A DNA stretch of 64,000 bases. Origin: Mollicutes bacterium. GTDB taxonomy: Bacteria; Bacillota_I; Bacilli_A; Izemoplasmatales; Izemoplasmataceae. Positions 15,259 to 23,736 of the stretch are shown piece by piece. The stretch's first letter is position 1. The number at the start of each line of letters is the position of its first letter. Made by a program: the position numbers and the translations under genes. The notes beneath the pieces are model-generated. The model did not search any database and was not told the origin of the DNA. It worked only from the letters and a program-made list of their open reading frames with translations. The stretch covers positions 1 through 64,000 of the forward strand of contig PWEL01000013.1 of assembly GCA_003553945.1 (NCBI GenBank). Direction: 5' to 3'.

Positions 15259-16976
15259 GTCTGCACCCGTTTGAACATAGTCTCTATCTCTCTTTCGCTC
15301 AGGCTCAGAAGCGTCGGCCTGCCATGCGGGCAGGTATAGGGATTTTCACAGGCGTCGAGGTCCCTGACAAGCTTGTCGATCTCATGGCGTGCGAGATGGC
15401 GGTTCGCGCGGATGGAATGCTTGCAGGCTAGCTCGGCGGCGATGTGGTCGATCATCTTTTTGATCGAGGGCGCCTTCCCTGACAGCAGCAAGCGGATCAT
15501 CGCATCGGTGAAAGCTTCCTCCTCCCCCTCGGGAAACCACCCGGGGACTGCGTGCACGGCAAGGGTGGTCGCATCGGCCGGCTCCACCTTCAACCCGAAG
15601 GCTTCCAGCCGTTTTGAGACATCCGGGAAGGCCGTCATCTCCTTGTTCGAAAGCGAGACGCTATGTGGGGTGAGCGCAGGGCGGGAGGAAGCGTCCTCCG
15701 CCATGCGGTTCAGATAGCGTTCATAACGGATGCGTTCAGCGGCCGCGTGCTGGTCGAGGAGATAGAGCGTCTCCTCACCTTGAAAGACGAGGTACGTGCC
15801 GAAAAACTGGCCGACATATTCAAAATAGGGAAGTGTCCGCCGCGTTTTTACATCCGCGTCTTCCTCTCCGGGTGATGGGTCGGGGAAAGCGTCCGGCGAA
15901 GTCGTGGACGGATGGGAGGGTGTGAATGAGAACTGCGCCTGGGATCCGGTCTTTTTCTTTTCGCTTTCACTCGGCGCTACCTTCTGTGTGAGGTTCTCCT
16001 TTTTCAGACGGGCGGCGACGGACTCTTCAATGAGGGTGGTGAGCATCCTCTCCTCCGTGAATTTCACGGTGAGCTTCTGGGGATGGATGTTCACATCGAT
16101 GAACAGGGGATCCACTTCGACTTTAAGCAGGGCTATGGGAAAGCGGTGCACCGGAAGATAGGAACGATACGCCTCCATTACGGCGTTCTTAAGGTTATGG
16201 CTCTGGATGGGCCGCCCGTTCGCGATCAGGGTGACATGGCGTCTGGAGGCGCGGGCGTGCTGGGGTTTCGCGCAATATCCCTTGACTTTATAGTAGCGGT
16301 TCTCTCCTTCAAAGAACAACATGTCCTTGATGACATCCAGAGGGTAGATGGCGCTCAGGACCTTCAGGGAATCCTCCCTGCCGTCGCTCTTCAGGAGGGT
16401 CTTCCCATCATGGACGAGGGTGAAGGCCACATCAGTGCGCGCGAGCGCAAGGGCGTTGACGAAGTCGACGACGGCGGAGAGCTCGCGCTTCTCGCTTTTT
16501 AAGTGCTTGAGGCGGGCGGGGGTGTTGTAGAAGAGTTTCTCCACTGTGATGCGCGTGCCCTTCTTCGCGGTGCCGCGCTTTTTGTCGATGATGTCGCCGG
16601 CCTCTAGGATGAGCGTGTGCCCGGGGGCGTCGGAGACACTTGTATCCACCGTCACTCTTGAAACGCTCGCGATGCTTGGAAGCGCCTCGCCGCGGAAGCC
16701 GAGCGAGGAGATATGGTGCAGGTCGTGATGCGTCCTGATCTTGCTCGTGGCATGGCGTTTGAACGCCATCTTCACATCGTCCTCGTCCATGCCGTCCCCG
16801 TCGTCGCTCACGGCGATGGATCGCAAGCCGTAATCCTTGAGCGTTATGTCCACAGAACGCGCTCCGGCGTCGAGGCTGTTCTCGACGAGTTCCTTGACAA
16901 CGCTCGCCATATTCTCGACAACCTCGCCGGCGGCGATCATGTTCGAAAGGCGTTCGTCTAGCTGGATGATTGTCAT
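15255..16976 (-). CDS. mutL: DNA mismatch repair protein MutL
   Basis: The 573-residue protein has the GHKL ATPase domain with VVKELVENSLDAGA, DDGDGMDEDDVKMAFKRHAT (read in parts) and GFRGEALPSIASVS, and a C-terminal dimerisation/endonuclease domain with DQHAAAERIRYE matching DQHA(X)2E(X)4E, plus ACKHSIRANRHL and CPHGRP. It should therefore be a nicking-type MutL, as expected where no MutH exists. GGGGG is 1 nt from the ATG at 16982 and 7 nt from 16976; I use 16976. It sits between the broken mutS and miaA. Confidence 0.94.
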   Translation of the reverse strand: MTIIQLDERLSNMIAAGEVVENMASVVKELVENSLDAGARSVDITLKDYGLRSIAVSDDGDGMDEDDVKMAFKRHATSKIRTHHDLHHISSLGFRGEALPSIASVSRVTVDTSVSDAPGHTLILEAGDIIDKKRGTAKKGTRITVEKLFYNTPARLKHLKSEKRELSAVVDFVNALALARTDVAFTLVHDGKTLLKSDGREDSLKVLSAIYPLDVIKDMLFFEGENRYYKVKGYCAKPQHARASRRHVTLIANGRPIQSHNLKNAVMEAYRSYLPVHRFPIALLKVEVDPLFIDVNIHPQKLTVKFTEERMLTTLIEESVAARLKKENLTQKVAPSESEKKKTGSQAQFSFTPSHPSTTSPDAFPDPSPGEEDADVKTRRTLPYFEYVGQFFGTYLVFQGEETLYLLDQHAAAERIRYERYLNRMAEDASSRPALTPHSVSLSNKEMTAFPDVSKRLEAFGLKVEPADATTLAVHAVPGWFPEGEEEAFTDAMIRLLLSGKAPSIKKMIDHIAAELACKHSIRANRHLARHEIDKLVRDLDACENPYTCPHGRPTLLSLSEREIETMFKRVQT

Positions 16977-17002
16977 GGACATGCCCCCTTTCTAGGGAAA
17001 AC

Positions 17003-17019
17003 GAGCTCCGCGGGAGCTC
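17003..17019 (-). terminator. hairpin between mutS and mutL
   Basis: GAGCTCC-gcg-GGAGCTC immediately follows and overlaps the mutS stop, with only a GTTTTC tail. It is too weak to be sure of termination and may be an attenuator or RNA-stability hairpin. Confidence 0.35.
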
Positions 17020-18334
17020 ATCGCCTGTTTTTCAAATCCTCTTTGAGCTTATAAAGCGTGGTCAGCGCCTCGATTGGTTTCATCTCATCAAGGTCGAGGC
17101 GTTCTATGGCGCGGGCGATATCCTCATACGGATGCGATTCCTGGACGAGATGTTCAATATTGAACAGGTTGAAGTCGTTGTTGAGCCCTTGCGCCCCATT
17201 CGACCGCTCGAGTTCATTCAGAATCTGTTCGCTCCTTTTGATGAGCGAGGACGGCAGATCGGCGAGGGATGCGACATTGATGCCGTATGAACTCTTCGCG
17301 CGTCCCGGCTCAACCTTATGAAGAAATCTGATCGAGTCGCCTTCCTCTTCGGCGGCGACATGAATGTTCTTCAGGTGCTCGAGATGGTTCTCGAGATCGG
17401 TCAGTTCATGGTAATGGGTCGAGAACAGGGTCTTTGCGCCGATCCTCTCATGAATGTATTCGATGATGGCCTGTGCGATCGCCATGCCGTCGTAGGTCGA
17501 TGTCCCCCGGCCGATCTCGTCGAACAGGATGAGGGAGTCCTCCGTAGCGTTCTGGATTGCATGGTTGGCATCGAGCATCTCGACCATGAAGGTGGATTTC
17601 CCGCTGATCAGATCGTCGCTGGCGCCGATGCGTGTGAAAAGCTTGTCGAAGACCGGCAGCCTCGCCTGCGAGGCCGGGACGAACGAACCGATCTGCGCCA
17701 TGATGGCGTTCAGGGCCAGCTGCCTCATGTAGGTGGACTTGCCGCTCATGTTCGGCCCGGTGATGAGCAAGATGTCGATATCGTCGCTCATCTCGATATC
17801 GTTGGGGACGAACGGAGCGTCCATGACCTGTTCGACCACGGGATGGCGGGACTGGCTGACCTCGATGCGTCTTTCCTCGGTGAGCTCCGGACGGATCAAA
17901 TCGAGGGATTCGCTGGCGTCCGCAAGCGATAGGAACATGTCGATCTCGCTGATGATTTCGGCGTTCTTCTGAAGCACGCCGATATGGTCCGCGGCCCTCT
18001 CTCTCAAGTCCAGGAAAAGCTCGTGCTCCCTGCGGACGCTCTTCTCTTCGCTCGAGAGGATGATCTTTTCTTTTTCCTTGAGCGCTTCAGTGATATAGCG
18101 CTCCGCATTGGCGAGCGTCTGCTTGCGGGTATAGCCGAATTCATCCTTGATATGTTTGATCTGCCCCTTGGGGACTTCGATGTAATAACCGAATACGCGG
18201 TTGTAGCCGACCTTGAGATTCTTGATGCCTGTCCGCTCGCGCTCGCTCTTCTGCAGGTTTTCGAGCCATTCGCTGATGTTGAGGTGGACATCCCGTAATT
18301 CATCGAGTGTCTCGTCATACCCTTCCTTGATCAT
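17018..18334 (-). CDS. mutS: MutS C-terminal part (clamp, lever, ATPase), separated by an in-frame stop
   Basis: These 438 residues correspond to the second half of MutS: the clamp/lever region with KVGYNRVFGYYIEVPKG and the ABC-type ATPase with Walker A ITGPNMSGKSTYMRQLAL, the FDEIGRGTSTYDG Walker B/signature segment and FSTHYHELTDLE. The reading frame continues without a shift from the upstream half; only a TAA at 18377-18379 interrupts it. GAGGG lies 4 nt before the ATG at 18334, and AAGGAGGA lies just after the stop, so reinitiation is possible. Whether a functional two-chain MutS results is unknown; a nonsense mutation or a sequencing error are alternatives. Confidence 0.8.
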   Translation of the reverse strand: MIKEGYDETLDELRDVHLNISEWLENLQKSERERTGIKNLKVGYNRVFGYYIEVPKGQIKHIKDEFGYTRKQTLANAERYITEALKEKEKIILSSEEKSVRREHELFLDLRERAADHIGVLQKNAEIISEIDMFLSLADASESLDLIRPELTEERRIEVSQSRHPVVEQVMDAPFVPNDIEMSDDIDILLITGPNMSGKSTYMRQLALNAIMAQIGSFVPASQARLPVFDKLFTRIGASDDLISGKSTFMVEMLDANHAIQNATEDSLILFDEIGRGTSTYDGMAIAQAIIEYIHERIGAKTLFSTHYHELTDLENHLEHLKNIHVAAEEEGDSIRFLHKVEPGRAKSSYGINVASLADLPSSLIKRSEQILNELERSNGAQGLNNDFNLFNIEHLVQESHPYEDIARAIERLDLDEMKPIEALTTLYKLKEDLKNRR

Positions 18335-18376
18335 GTTGCCCTCTCTTATGGTGATGGGCGGGTCCTCCTTGAGGGC

Positions 18377-19573
18377 TTAGTCGAATTCCTTATGAAGCGC
18401 CTCACAGGCATCGATGGAGGCGGCTAGGAAATCGGCGTATTCAATGCCGAGCTCGGCGAGCTGCTCTTTGAAGGACGGGAGCACGGCGATGCTTTTCTTG
18501 AGCTGGACGAGGTCGCGGGCGTTGGCGTTGCCGTAGGATATGCGCCCGACGATGCGTTCAAGGTCGTAGACACTTTTCAAGCGCTCCTTGAGCTCGTTTT
18601 TGACGATAAATTCCTTGTTGAGGGCGTCAAGGAAATCGTAGCGGGTGTTCAAGGTCTCTTTATTGACTAGCGGGCGGAGCAGCTGCTGCTTGAGAAACCG
18701 TCCGCCCATGGCGGTGCTTGTGCGGTTCAAGAGCCAGAACAGGGAGCCGTTCTCCTTGTTCTTGATCATGGTGCGCACAAGCTCGAGGTGACGGATGGTG
18801 TTGGCGTCCATCTTCATGATCGAGGAGGATTCTATGTGCGTCGCCGCCTTGAGATGAAGGAGCGTTCGTTTCTGCGTCGCCATGATGTAGCTGAGCAGAC
18901 GCTTCGTGGTCTTCTTCTCGTGCGGCGTGGGGAGATGCTCGTAAAGATGTGCGAGGGTGTCGTCGACTTCCGTGTCCGCATGCAGCGATACGGTGATGCC
19001 CTCATGCGCGGTATAGGCCTCGATATAGCTTCTCTCGAAGGCATGGCCGAGGACTATCTCCCTTATGGGCAGAGTCGATAGCTCCCCGATCAGAGTGGAA
19101 GGGTCCTTGGGGACTTTCAAAGCGTACATCTCGCCGGTCGAGGCGTTGAGATACGTCAGCGTGTAGAAATATTCGCTGAGGCCGACGGAAGCGATGAAAT
19201 ACTCTTCCGCGTCGTCATCCTCGACATTGGTCCCGGGCGTGACGACACGGATGACTTCGCGACGGACGATATGCTTGGCCTTGGAAGGGTCTTCGGTCTG
19301 TTCGGCGATGGCGACCTTGTAGCCCTTGTCGGTGAGACGGGAGATATAGGATTCACTGGAATGATGGGGCACGCCGCACATCGACACTTTTTCCGGACCG
19401 CCATCACGGGCGGTGAGCTGTATCTCAAGCTCCCGGCTGGCGATGATGGCGTCCTCGAAGAACATCTCATAGAAATCGCCCAACCTAAAAAAGACTATAG
19501 CATCATTATAGTCTTCTTTAATCGAGAGATACTGTTGCATCATGGGGGTGTATGCGTCTTTTTCCCTGCTCAT
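18377..19573 (-). CDS. mutS: MutS N-terminal part (mismatch recognition and connector domains)
   Basis: These 398 residues begin MutS normally: TPMMQQYLSIKEDY, then the mismatch-reading FFRLGDFYEMFFEDA (Phe-x-Glu type motif), GVPHHSSESYISRL, the connector domain and the start of the core/lever domain. The ORF ends ..ALHKEFD then TAA, after which the same frame reads ALKEDPPITIREGNMIKEGYD, the expected MutS continuation. Full-length MutS would be about 850 residues. No other damage is seen in this half, which suggests that the lesion is recent or not real. The gene starts 14 bp after the HeH-repeat membrane protein gene. Confidence 0.85.
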   Translation of the reverse strand: MSREKDAYTPMMQQYLSIKEDYNDAIVFFRLGDFYEMFFEDAIIASRELEIQLTARDGGPEKVSMCGVPHHSSESYISRLTDKGYKVAIAEQTEDPSKAKHIVRREVIRVVTPGTNVEDDDAEEYFIASVGLSEYFYTLTYLNASTGEMYALKVPKDPSTLIGELSTLPIREIVLGHAFERSYIEAYTAHEGITVSLHADTEVDDTLAHLYEHLPTPHEKKTTKRLLSYIMATQKRTLLHLKAATHIESSSIMKMDANTIRHLELVRTMIKNKENGSLFWLLNRTSTAMGGRFLKQQLLRPLVNKETLNTRYDFLDALNKEFIVKNELKERLKSVYDLERIVGRISYGNANARDLVQLKKSIAVLPSFKEQLAELGIEYADFLAASIDACEALHKEFD

Positions 19574-19586
19574 CGTTCACACACCT

Positions 19587-20576
19587 TTAAAGCAAGTCGA
19601 ACCACACGATAATAAGGGCGGCGGCGATGATGACGAGCGCGATCAGGACTTGTCTCAGGATGCGCCGCTTGCGTTTCCGCTCTTCTGTATAGCGACGTGC
19701 GATCTCCTCGAACTTGGATTCATAGAGATATTCTTCGATATTGATGCCTTCGAAGATCTTGAGATGGTCTTCCTGCACAGGGACTGTGCGGTTTTTACGC
19801 TTCAGGATGATGAATTCGATCATATCCACTTTCCTGAGCTCTATGGAGACATTGATGTTTTTCTCCTTGGCGTAGCGCTCAAGCTCAAGAATCGGTTTCT
19901 TCTCCAGTTCTTTCTGTTCGCTTTCGTTGAGGTCGAGCTTGAGAGCGATGATTTCGATCAGCTGCTTCTTGTTGATGCGTCGGGGAATCTCCACACCATG
20001 TTTCTTTCCGAGGTCGCGGATGTCGTTGAGTGTCGTGGCGTGAACGAGGACTTCGCGCGCCTTCTGCTCGGGGCAGCCTTCAAAATAGCCCTTGGGCTCG
20101 AAATAGATGTCGCTCATGTTCTCTTTGAGGGTTTCATAGGATTCCTGTTCGCTCCGCTGATATTTCATGGTGAGGTTCTGCAGCTTGACGAACTCCAGAT
20201 TGGAGATGCCGAGGTCATTGCGGTTATGGATGATGATATCCCAGAAATCCTTCTTGTATTCCTTGGCGCTGACATTGATGCCATAGCTCTCCGCGAGACG
20301 CTCCAGCTGGAAAATCGTGAACTCGTCGAACCACTTGAGGCGATGGCGCATCTCGTCGGAGAATTTGTCATCGTTTTCAGCGTTGGCGATAGTAGGGGCG
20401 ATGTTCTTGCGGATAAGCGCCTTGTGCAGATAATTGGGAAGGAATATCTCCTTGTTCTTGAGATATTTGACAATCTCATGCGAAGGAATGACCGCGAAAG
20501 AAGCGATCAGCTTGTCGATGCGCACCTTTTTGTTGTTCAGTTCTATTGTTTCCTCGGACTTTATACGTGCTTTCAT
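19587..20576 (-). CDS. tail-anchored protein with HeH/SAP-like repeats, unknown function
   Basis: I do not recognise the family of this 329-residue protein. It has no signal peptide, about four helix-extension-helix segments resembling Rho-N/SAP/HeH motifs (for example RDLGKKHGVEIPRRINKKQL and ERYAKEKNINVSIELRKVDM), a very basic stretch ERKRKRR and a single C-terminal membrane helix (about residues 307-327). The topology predicts a cytoplasmic body held at the membrane. HeH modules often bind nucleic acid, so a membrane-DNA or membrane-RNA tether is a possible but unproven role. It heads the mutS-mutL-miaA operon. GGGGG is 7 nt before the ATG at 20576 and 1 nt before 20582. Confidence 0.7.
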   Translation of the reverse strand: MKARIKSEETIELNNKKVRIDKLIASFAVIPSHEIVKYLKNKEIFLPNYLHKALIRKNIAPTIANAENDDKFSDEMRHRLKWFDEFTIFQLERLAESYGINVSAKEYKKDFWDIIIHNRNDLGISNLEFVKLQNLTMKYQRSEQESYETLKENMSDIYFEPKGYFEGCPEQKAREVLVHATTLNDIRDLGKKHGVEIPRRINKKQLIEIIALKLDLNESEQKELEKKPILELERYAKEKNINVSIELRKVDMIEFIILKRKNRTVPVQEDHLKIFEGINIEEYLYESKFEEIARRYTEERKRKRRILRQVLIALVIIAAALIIVWFDLL

Positions 20577-20602
20577 ACTCATGCCCCCAGTCGCTTATAT
20601 TC

Positions 20603-20631
20603 ATTATACATCATGAAACACCGCAAATCAA
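20603..20631 (-). promoter_or_regulatory. promoter of the HeH-repeat / mutS / mutL / miaA operon
   Basis: On the minus strand TTGATT, 17 bp, TATAAT. A small CCGCA/TGCGG inverted repeat overlaps the -35 and might be a weak terminator for ricA. Confidence 0.65.
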
Positions 20632-20644
20632 TGCGGGAAGGGCC

Positions 20645-20980
20645 TCACTCACTCTGCTTCTCGAAGGGAATGTTCAAGGCATCCTCGATCAGCTTGAACA
20701 GCATCGACAGTTCCTCGTCGACGACGCTTTGAAGCGTTAGATACTGTTCGATGAGCGGCTCGTCCATGAGTTCGCTTTTCTTTGCTTCATAGGCCTTTTT
20801 GGCATCGTGGGCGTCGGCATCGCCGGCGGCTTCTAAGCGCACGAGACGTTTCTGGACTTCTAGGAGTGAATGATACTTTTCCTTCAGCGCCGGATGCGAG
20901 AGGATTTTTTCTTCGAGCCTCTGGTAGGCCTTGATTGTCTCATCGTTTTTGAGCGCTTCGATCAGAGCGGCTTCAGACAT
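20645..20980 (-). CDS. ricA: YmcA/YlbF family protein (RicA)
   Basis: The 111-residue, all-helical, acidic protein of the YlbF/YmcA family lies directly after miaB with an 8-bp overlap, exactly as ymcA follows ymcB in Bacillus. In Bacillus, RicA forms the Y-complex with RicF and RicT, which steers RNase Y to specific mRNAs; rny is encoded about 3 kb upstream. The sequence (..AYQRLEEKILSHPALKEKYHS.., ..LIEQYLTLQSVVDEEL..) fits this family by pattern and length. No membrane segment is present. RicF and RicT genes are not in the window. Confidence 0.8.
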   Translation of the reverse strand: MSEAALIEALKNDETIKAYQRLEEKILSHPALKEKYHSLLEVQKRLVRLEAAGDADAHDAKKAYEAKKSELMDEPLIEQYLTLQSVVDEELSMLFKLIEDALNIPFEKQSE

Positions 20981-22406
20981 CGGGATTTCCTTTCATGTAG
21001 AAGGCTTTCGTCTCAGTGATACGCACCGGGATGATGCTGCCGATCAGTTCGTCGCCGCCGGGGAAATGAACGAGCTTGTGATGCGGCGTATAACCTGCGA
21101 GCATCGTGTCATCGCTCTTGCTGTAGCCGTCGACAAGCACATTGACAACCTGTCCGTTGAAACGGTCATGGCCCATTTGGAATCCTTTGTTGATCAGTTT
21201 TATAAGTCTTTCAAGTCGTTCGTGCTTGACTTCATACGGGGTGTTGTCTTCATATCTGGCCGCGGGCGTGCCCTGCCGCGGAGAGAATATGAAGGTGAAC
21301 GCGCCCTCGAAGCCTGCTTGTTGAACAAGGTCCAGGGTCTCTAGGAAGTCGTCCTCGTCCTCCCCCGGGAACCCGACGATGAGGTCCGTCGTGATGGAGA
21401 CATCGGGGATCTTGTTGCGGATTCTCTGGACGAGGTCGAGAAAGGATGCCTTGGTGTACTTGCGGTTCATGCGTTTCAGCACTTTATCGCTTCCCGATTG
21501 TACGGGTAGATGGATATGCGGCATCATGTTGCCGCCTCTGGCAAGCACATCGATGGCGGCGTCATCAAAATCATTGGGATGAGACGTGGTGAACCGCACC
21601 CGGTCGATGGATGTCGCATGCATCGCCTTAAGCAGATCGGCGAACCCATAATCGCGGTCGGTGAAATCCCGGCCGTAAGCGTTGACGTTCTGGCCGAGCA
21701 GCGTCACTTCCTTGTAGCCGGCCTCGATTAGATCATCGATCTCACTCAGGATGTGCTCGGGAGAGCGCGAGCGCTCCTTCCCGCGGGTGTAGGGCACAAT
21801 GCAGTACGTGCAGAACTCGTCACATCCGTACATGATATTCACGTACGCCTTGCTATGATGGAGGCGCTTCTTGGGGAGATGTTCGACGATGGAGCCTTCC
21901 TCGCTCAGCACTTCGACCACACGCGCTTTCTCGAAAAGGGCGGATTCGATGAATTCGGGGAGCCGGTGCAGATTGTGCGTTCCGAAGATGAGGTCGACGT
22001 AAGGATAGCGTCTGTAGAGACGGTCCGTGATCGATTCGTCCTGCGGCATGCAGCCGCAGACGCCGAGGATGAGGTCAGGGTTCTTCTGCTTGTATTGCTT
22101 CAAGCGGCCTAGCTCGCCGAACACACGGTTCTCGGCGTTCTCCCTGATTGTGCATGTGTTCAAAAGGATCACATCCGCAATGGTTTCATCACGGGTTTCT
22201 TCAAAGCCTAGTGATTCGAAGATGCCGCGCATCGTCTCCGTGTCAGCCTCATTGGCCTGACATCCATAAGTCGTGATTTTATAGTAACGCCCTTCACCGA
22301 TGTTTGTAAGGTTGGCGTGTTTCGTATAGTCTATGACTGGTGTGTCCTTGCGCAGGCGCTTGCGGGCCTTCTTCATCGAGGGCGTTTTCAAGTGGCTGTA
22401 TTTCAT
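20973..22406 (-). CDS. miaB: tRNA-2-methylthio-N6-dimethylallyladenosine synthase
   Basis: The 477-residue radical-SAM methylthiotransferase has the N-terminal MTTase domain with three cluster cysteines (TTYGCQANEAD, LLNTCTIRENAENR, GVCGCMPQ), the SAM motif GCDEFCTYCIVPYTRG, the HLPVQSGSDKVLKRMNR segment and a C-terminal TRAM domain. It converts i6A37 to ms2i6A37, downstream of MiaA. The ORF-track start lies inside ymdB; I use the ATG at 22406 because AAAGGGGA is 6 nt upstream and it lies 11 bp after the ymdB stop. Confidence 0.95.
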   Translation of the reverse strand: MKYSHLKTPSMKKARKRLRKDTPVIDYTKHANLTNIGEGRYYKITTYGCQANEADTETMRGIFESLGFEETRDETIADVILLNTCTIRENAENRVFGELGRLKQYKQKNPDLILGVCGCMPQDESITDRLYRRYPYVDLIFGTHNLHRLPEFIESALFEKARVVEVLSEEGSIVEHLPKKRLHHSKAYVNIMYGCDEFCTYCIVPYTRGKERSRSPEHILSEIDDLIEAGYKEVTLLGQNVNAYGRDFTDRDYGFADLLKAMHATSIDRVRFTTSHPNDFDDAAIDVLARGGNMMPHIHLPVQSGSDKVLKRMNRKYTKASFLDLVQRIRNKIPDVSITTDLIVGFPGEDEDDFLETLDLVQQAGFEGAFTFIFSPRQGTPAARYEDNTPYEVKHERLERLIKLINKGFQMGHDRFNGQVVNVLVDGYSKSDDTMLAGYTPHHKLVHFPGGDELIGSIIPVRITETKAFYMKGNPDV

Positions 22407-22417
22407 GGAATCCCCTT

Positions 22418-23176
22418 TCAATCCTTCCAGTGGAAGGGGGTTATGCGTTGTGTCTCGAAGTCGATGAGCGCACCGGATATCTGCAGCGTGTCGCTTTTCT
22501 CGGGGCGAAGCCTCACAGGCATGCCGGTAGTGAACTTCTTGATGACAAGGTCGCGGTCGGCTCCGAGGATGCCGTATTTCGCGCCGCACATACCAAGATC
22601 GCTCATATAGAGCGTCCCTTTGGGCAGGACCATCGCATCATTCGTCGGTACATGCGTGTGCGTGCCGACGACAGCGTCGACGCGGCCGTCAAGATAATGT
22701 CCGAGAGCGAGCTTCTCACTCGTCGTCTCGGCATGGACGTCGACAACAATGTAATCCGCCTCAATGGATTCCAGGGCGTGATCGACAGCTTCAAACGGAT
22801 TATTCAGCGGATCATGCATGAACACGCGCCCCATCAGTTGAACCAACGCCACGCGCGTCTGATTGTAACGGACGATACGCACACCCTTGCCTGGAGCTTT
22901 TCGAGGGTAATTGAGGGGACGGACTATATTCGCATCCTCGATATAATCGAAAATCTCCGATTTTGAAAATGCGTGATTGCCTAAAGTCACTGCATGAAAG
23001 CCATGGGACATCAGCGTCTTGTAATCCGCCTTCTTGAGACCGATACCGCCGGAGACATTCTCGCCGTTGACGAACATGAGGTCGCTGGAATATGTCTCGC
23101 GGATCTTCGGCATAAAACGGTTCAAAGCCTTGAGACCGGCTTCACCGTACACATCCCCCAGAAACAGTATACGCAT
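22418..23176 (-). CDS. ymdB: YmdB-type metallophosphoesterase (2',3'-cAMP phosphodiesterase)
   Basis: The 252-residue protein matches the YmdB/TIGR00282 family: LFLGDVYGEAGL, FVNGENVSGGIGL, TLGNHAFSKSEI and VGTHTHVPTND supply the di-metal ligands. In Bacillus YmdB hydrolyses 2',3'-cyclic AMP and affects biofilm gene expression. The order rny-ymdB is conserved, with a Nudix gene inserted between them here. Its start codon overlaps the stop codon of the Nudix gene. Confidence 0.92.
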   Translation of the reverse strand: MRILFLGDVYGEAGLKALNRFMPKIRETYSSDLMFVNGENVSGGIGLKKADYKTLMSHGFHAVTLGNHAFSKSEIFDYIEDANIVRPLNYPRKAPGKGVRIVRYNQTRVALVQLMGRVFMHDPLNNPFEAVDHALESIEADYIVVDVHAETTSEKLALGHYLDGRVDAVVGTHTHVPTNDAMVLPKGTLYMSDLGMCGAKYGILGADRDLVIKKFTTGMPVRLRPEKSDTLQISGALIDFETQRITPFHWKD

Positions 23177-23691
23177 TATTCTCTTCCTTTCAAAAGTGAA
23201 AAATAGTCGTCTTTCTCTAGCAGGGAGGCATAATCCCAGAAATCCCCTTCACGCACCATGCGAAGAATCTCTTCAAGCGATGCAGTGTCCACAGCGCGCA
23301 CTTCGTCGCGTTCAAGGACCAGTGTGGATGGGTCTACATGCTTTCTCACGCGGTAGATATATGCGAACGTGTTATAGGCGTTTTCAGTGATGATGCGCGA
23401 AAGCAATGACAAGTCTGCTTCGATGAACCCGATGCCAAGCTCCTCCTTCGTCTCGCGCACAGCGGCCCGAGCGGGAGGTTCATTCTGCGCAACCATGCCG
23501 CTGACTGTCGCCCATTGATAGGGGGTGGGGTCGGAGGGCTTGTTGCGCTGGTGGATGAGGTATTCACCAGGAGCGGTCTCGATCCAGACATGGACGATGA
23601 GGAAGTATTCGCCCGTGCTCAGCTTGTCGTTACGGGCCGCTTTTTTCCCTAGCGGTTCCCCTTTTCGATTGTAGAGGTCATAGCGTTCCAT
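23176..23691 (-). CDS. Nudix hydrolase (YfcD / IPP-isomerase-like)
   Basis: The 171-residue protein has a perfect Nudix box, GMVAQNEPPARAAVRETKEELGI, spread over residues about 66-88, and the N-terminal MERYDLYNRKGEPLGKKAAR typical of the YfcD/IDI-like subgroup. It should hydrolyse a nucleoside diphosphate-linked compound or a related pyrophosphate; the substrate is unknown. It lies between rny and ymdB, an insertion relative to the Bacillus order. Confidence 0.88.
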   Translation of the reverse strand: MERYDLYNRKGEPLGKKAARNDKLSTGEYFLIVHVWIETAPGEYLIHQRNKPSDPTPYQWATVSGMVAQNEPPARAAVRETKEELGIGFIEADLSLLSRIITENAYNTFAYIYRVRKHVDPSTLVLERDEVRAVDTASLEEILRMVREGDFWDYASLLEKDDYFSLLKGRE

Positions 23692-23703
23692 GCGTTCTCC
23701 TTC

Positions 23704-23733
23704 TAAAAAGCCTTCCGAATGCCGGAAGGCTTT
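23704..23733 (-). terminator. terminator after rny
   Basis: The stem AAAGCCTTCCG/CGGAAGGCTTT with loop and TTTTTAG tail, 4 bp after the rny stop and before the Nudix gene. Confidence 0.85.
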
Positions 23734-23736
23734 CTT

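Noticed and set aside
17018-19573. mutS split explained by a frameshift
   Set aside because: Both halves are in the same frame; translation through the TAA gives the expected MutS sequence without any shift.
19542-20732. Plus-strand ORF of 396 aa opposite the HeH-repeat gene
   Set aside because: The minus-strand frame has a promoter, SD, structured repeats and a C-terminal membrane helix, while the plus frame has none.
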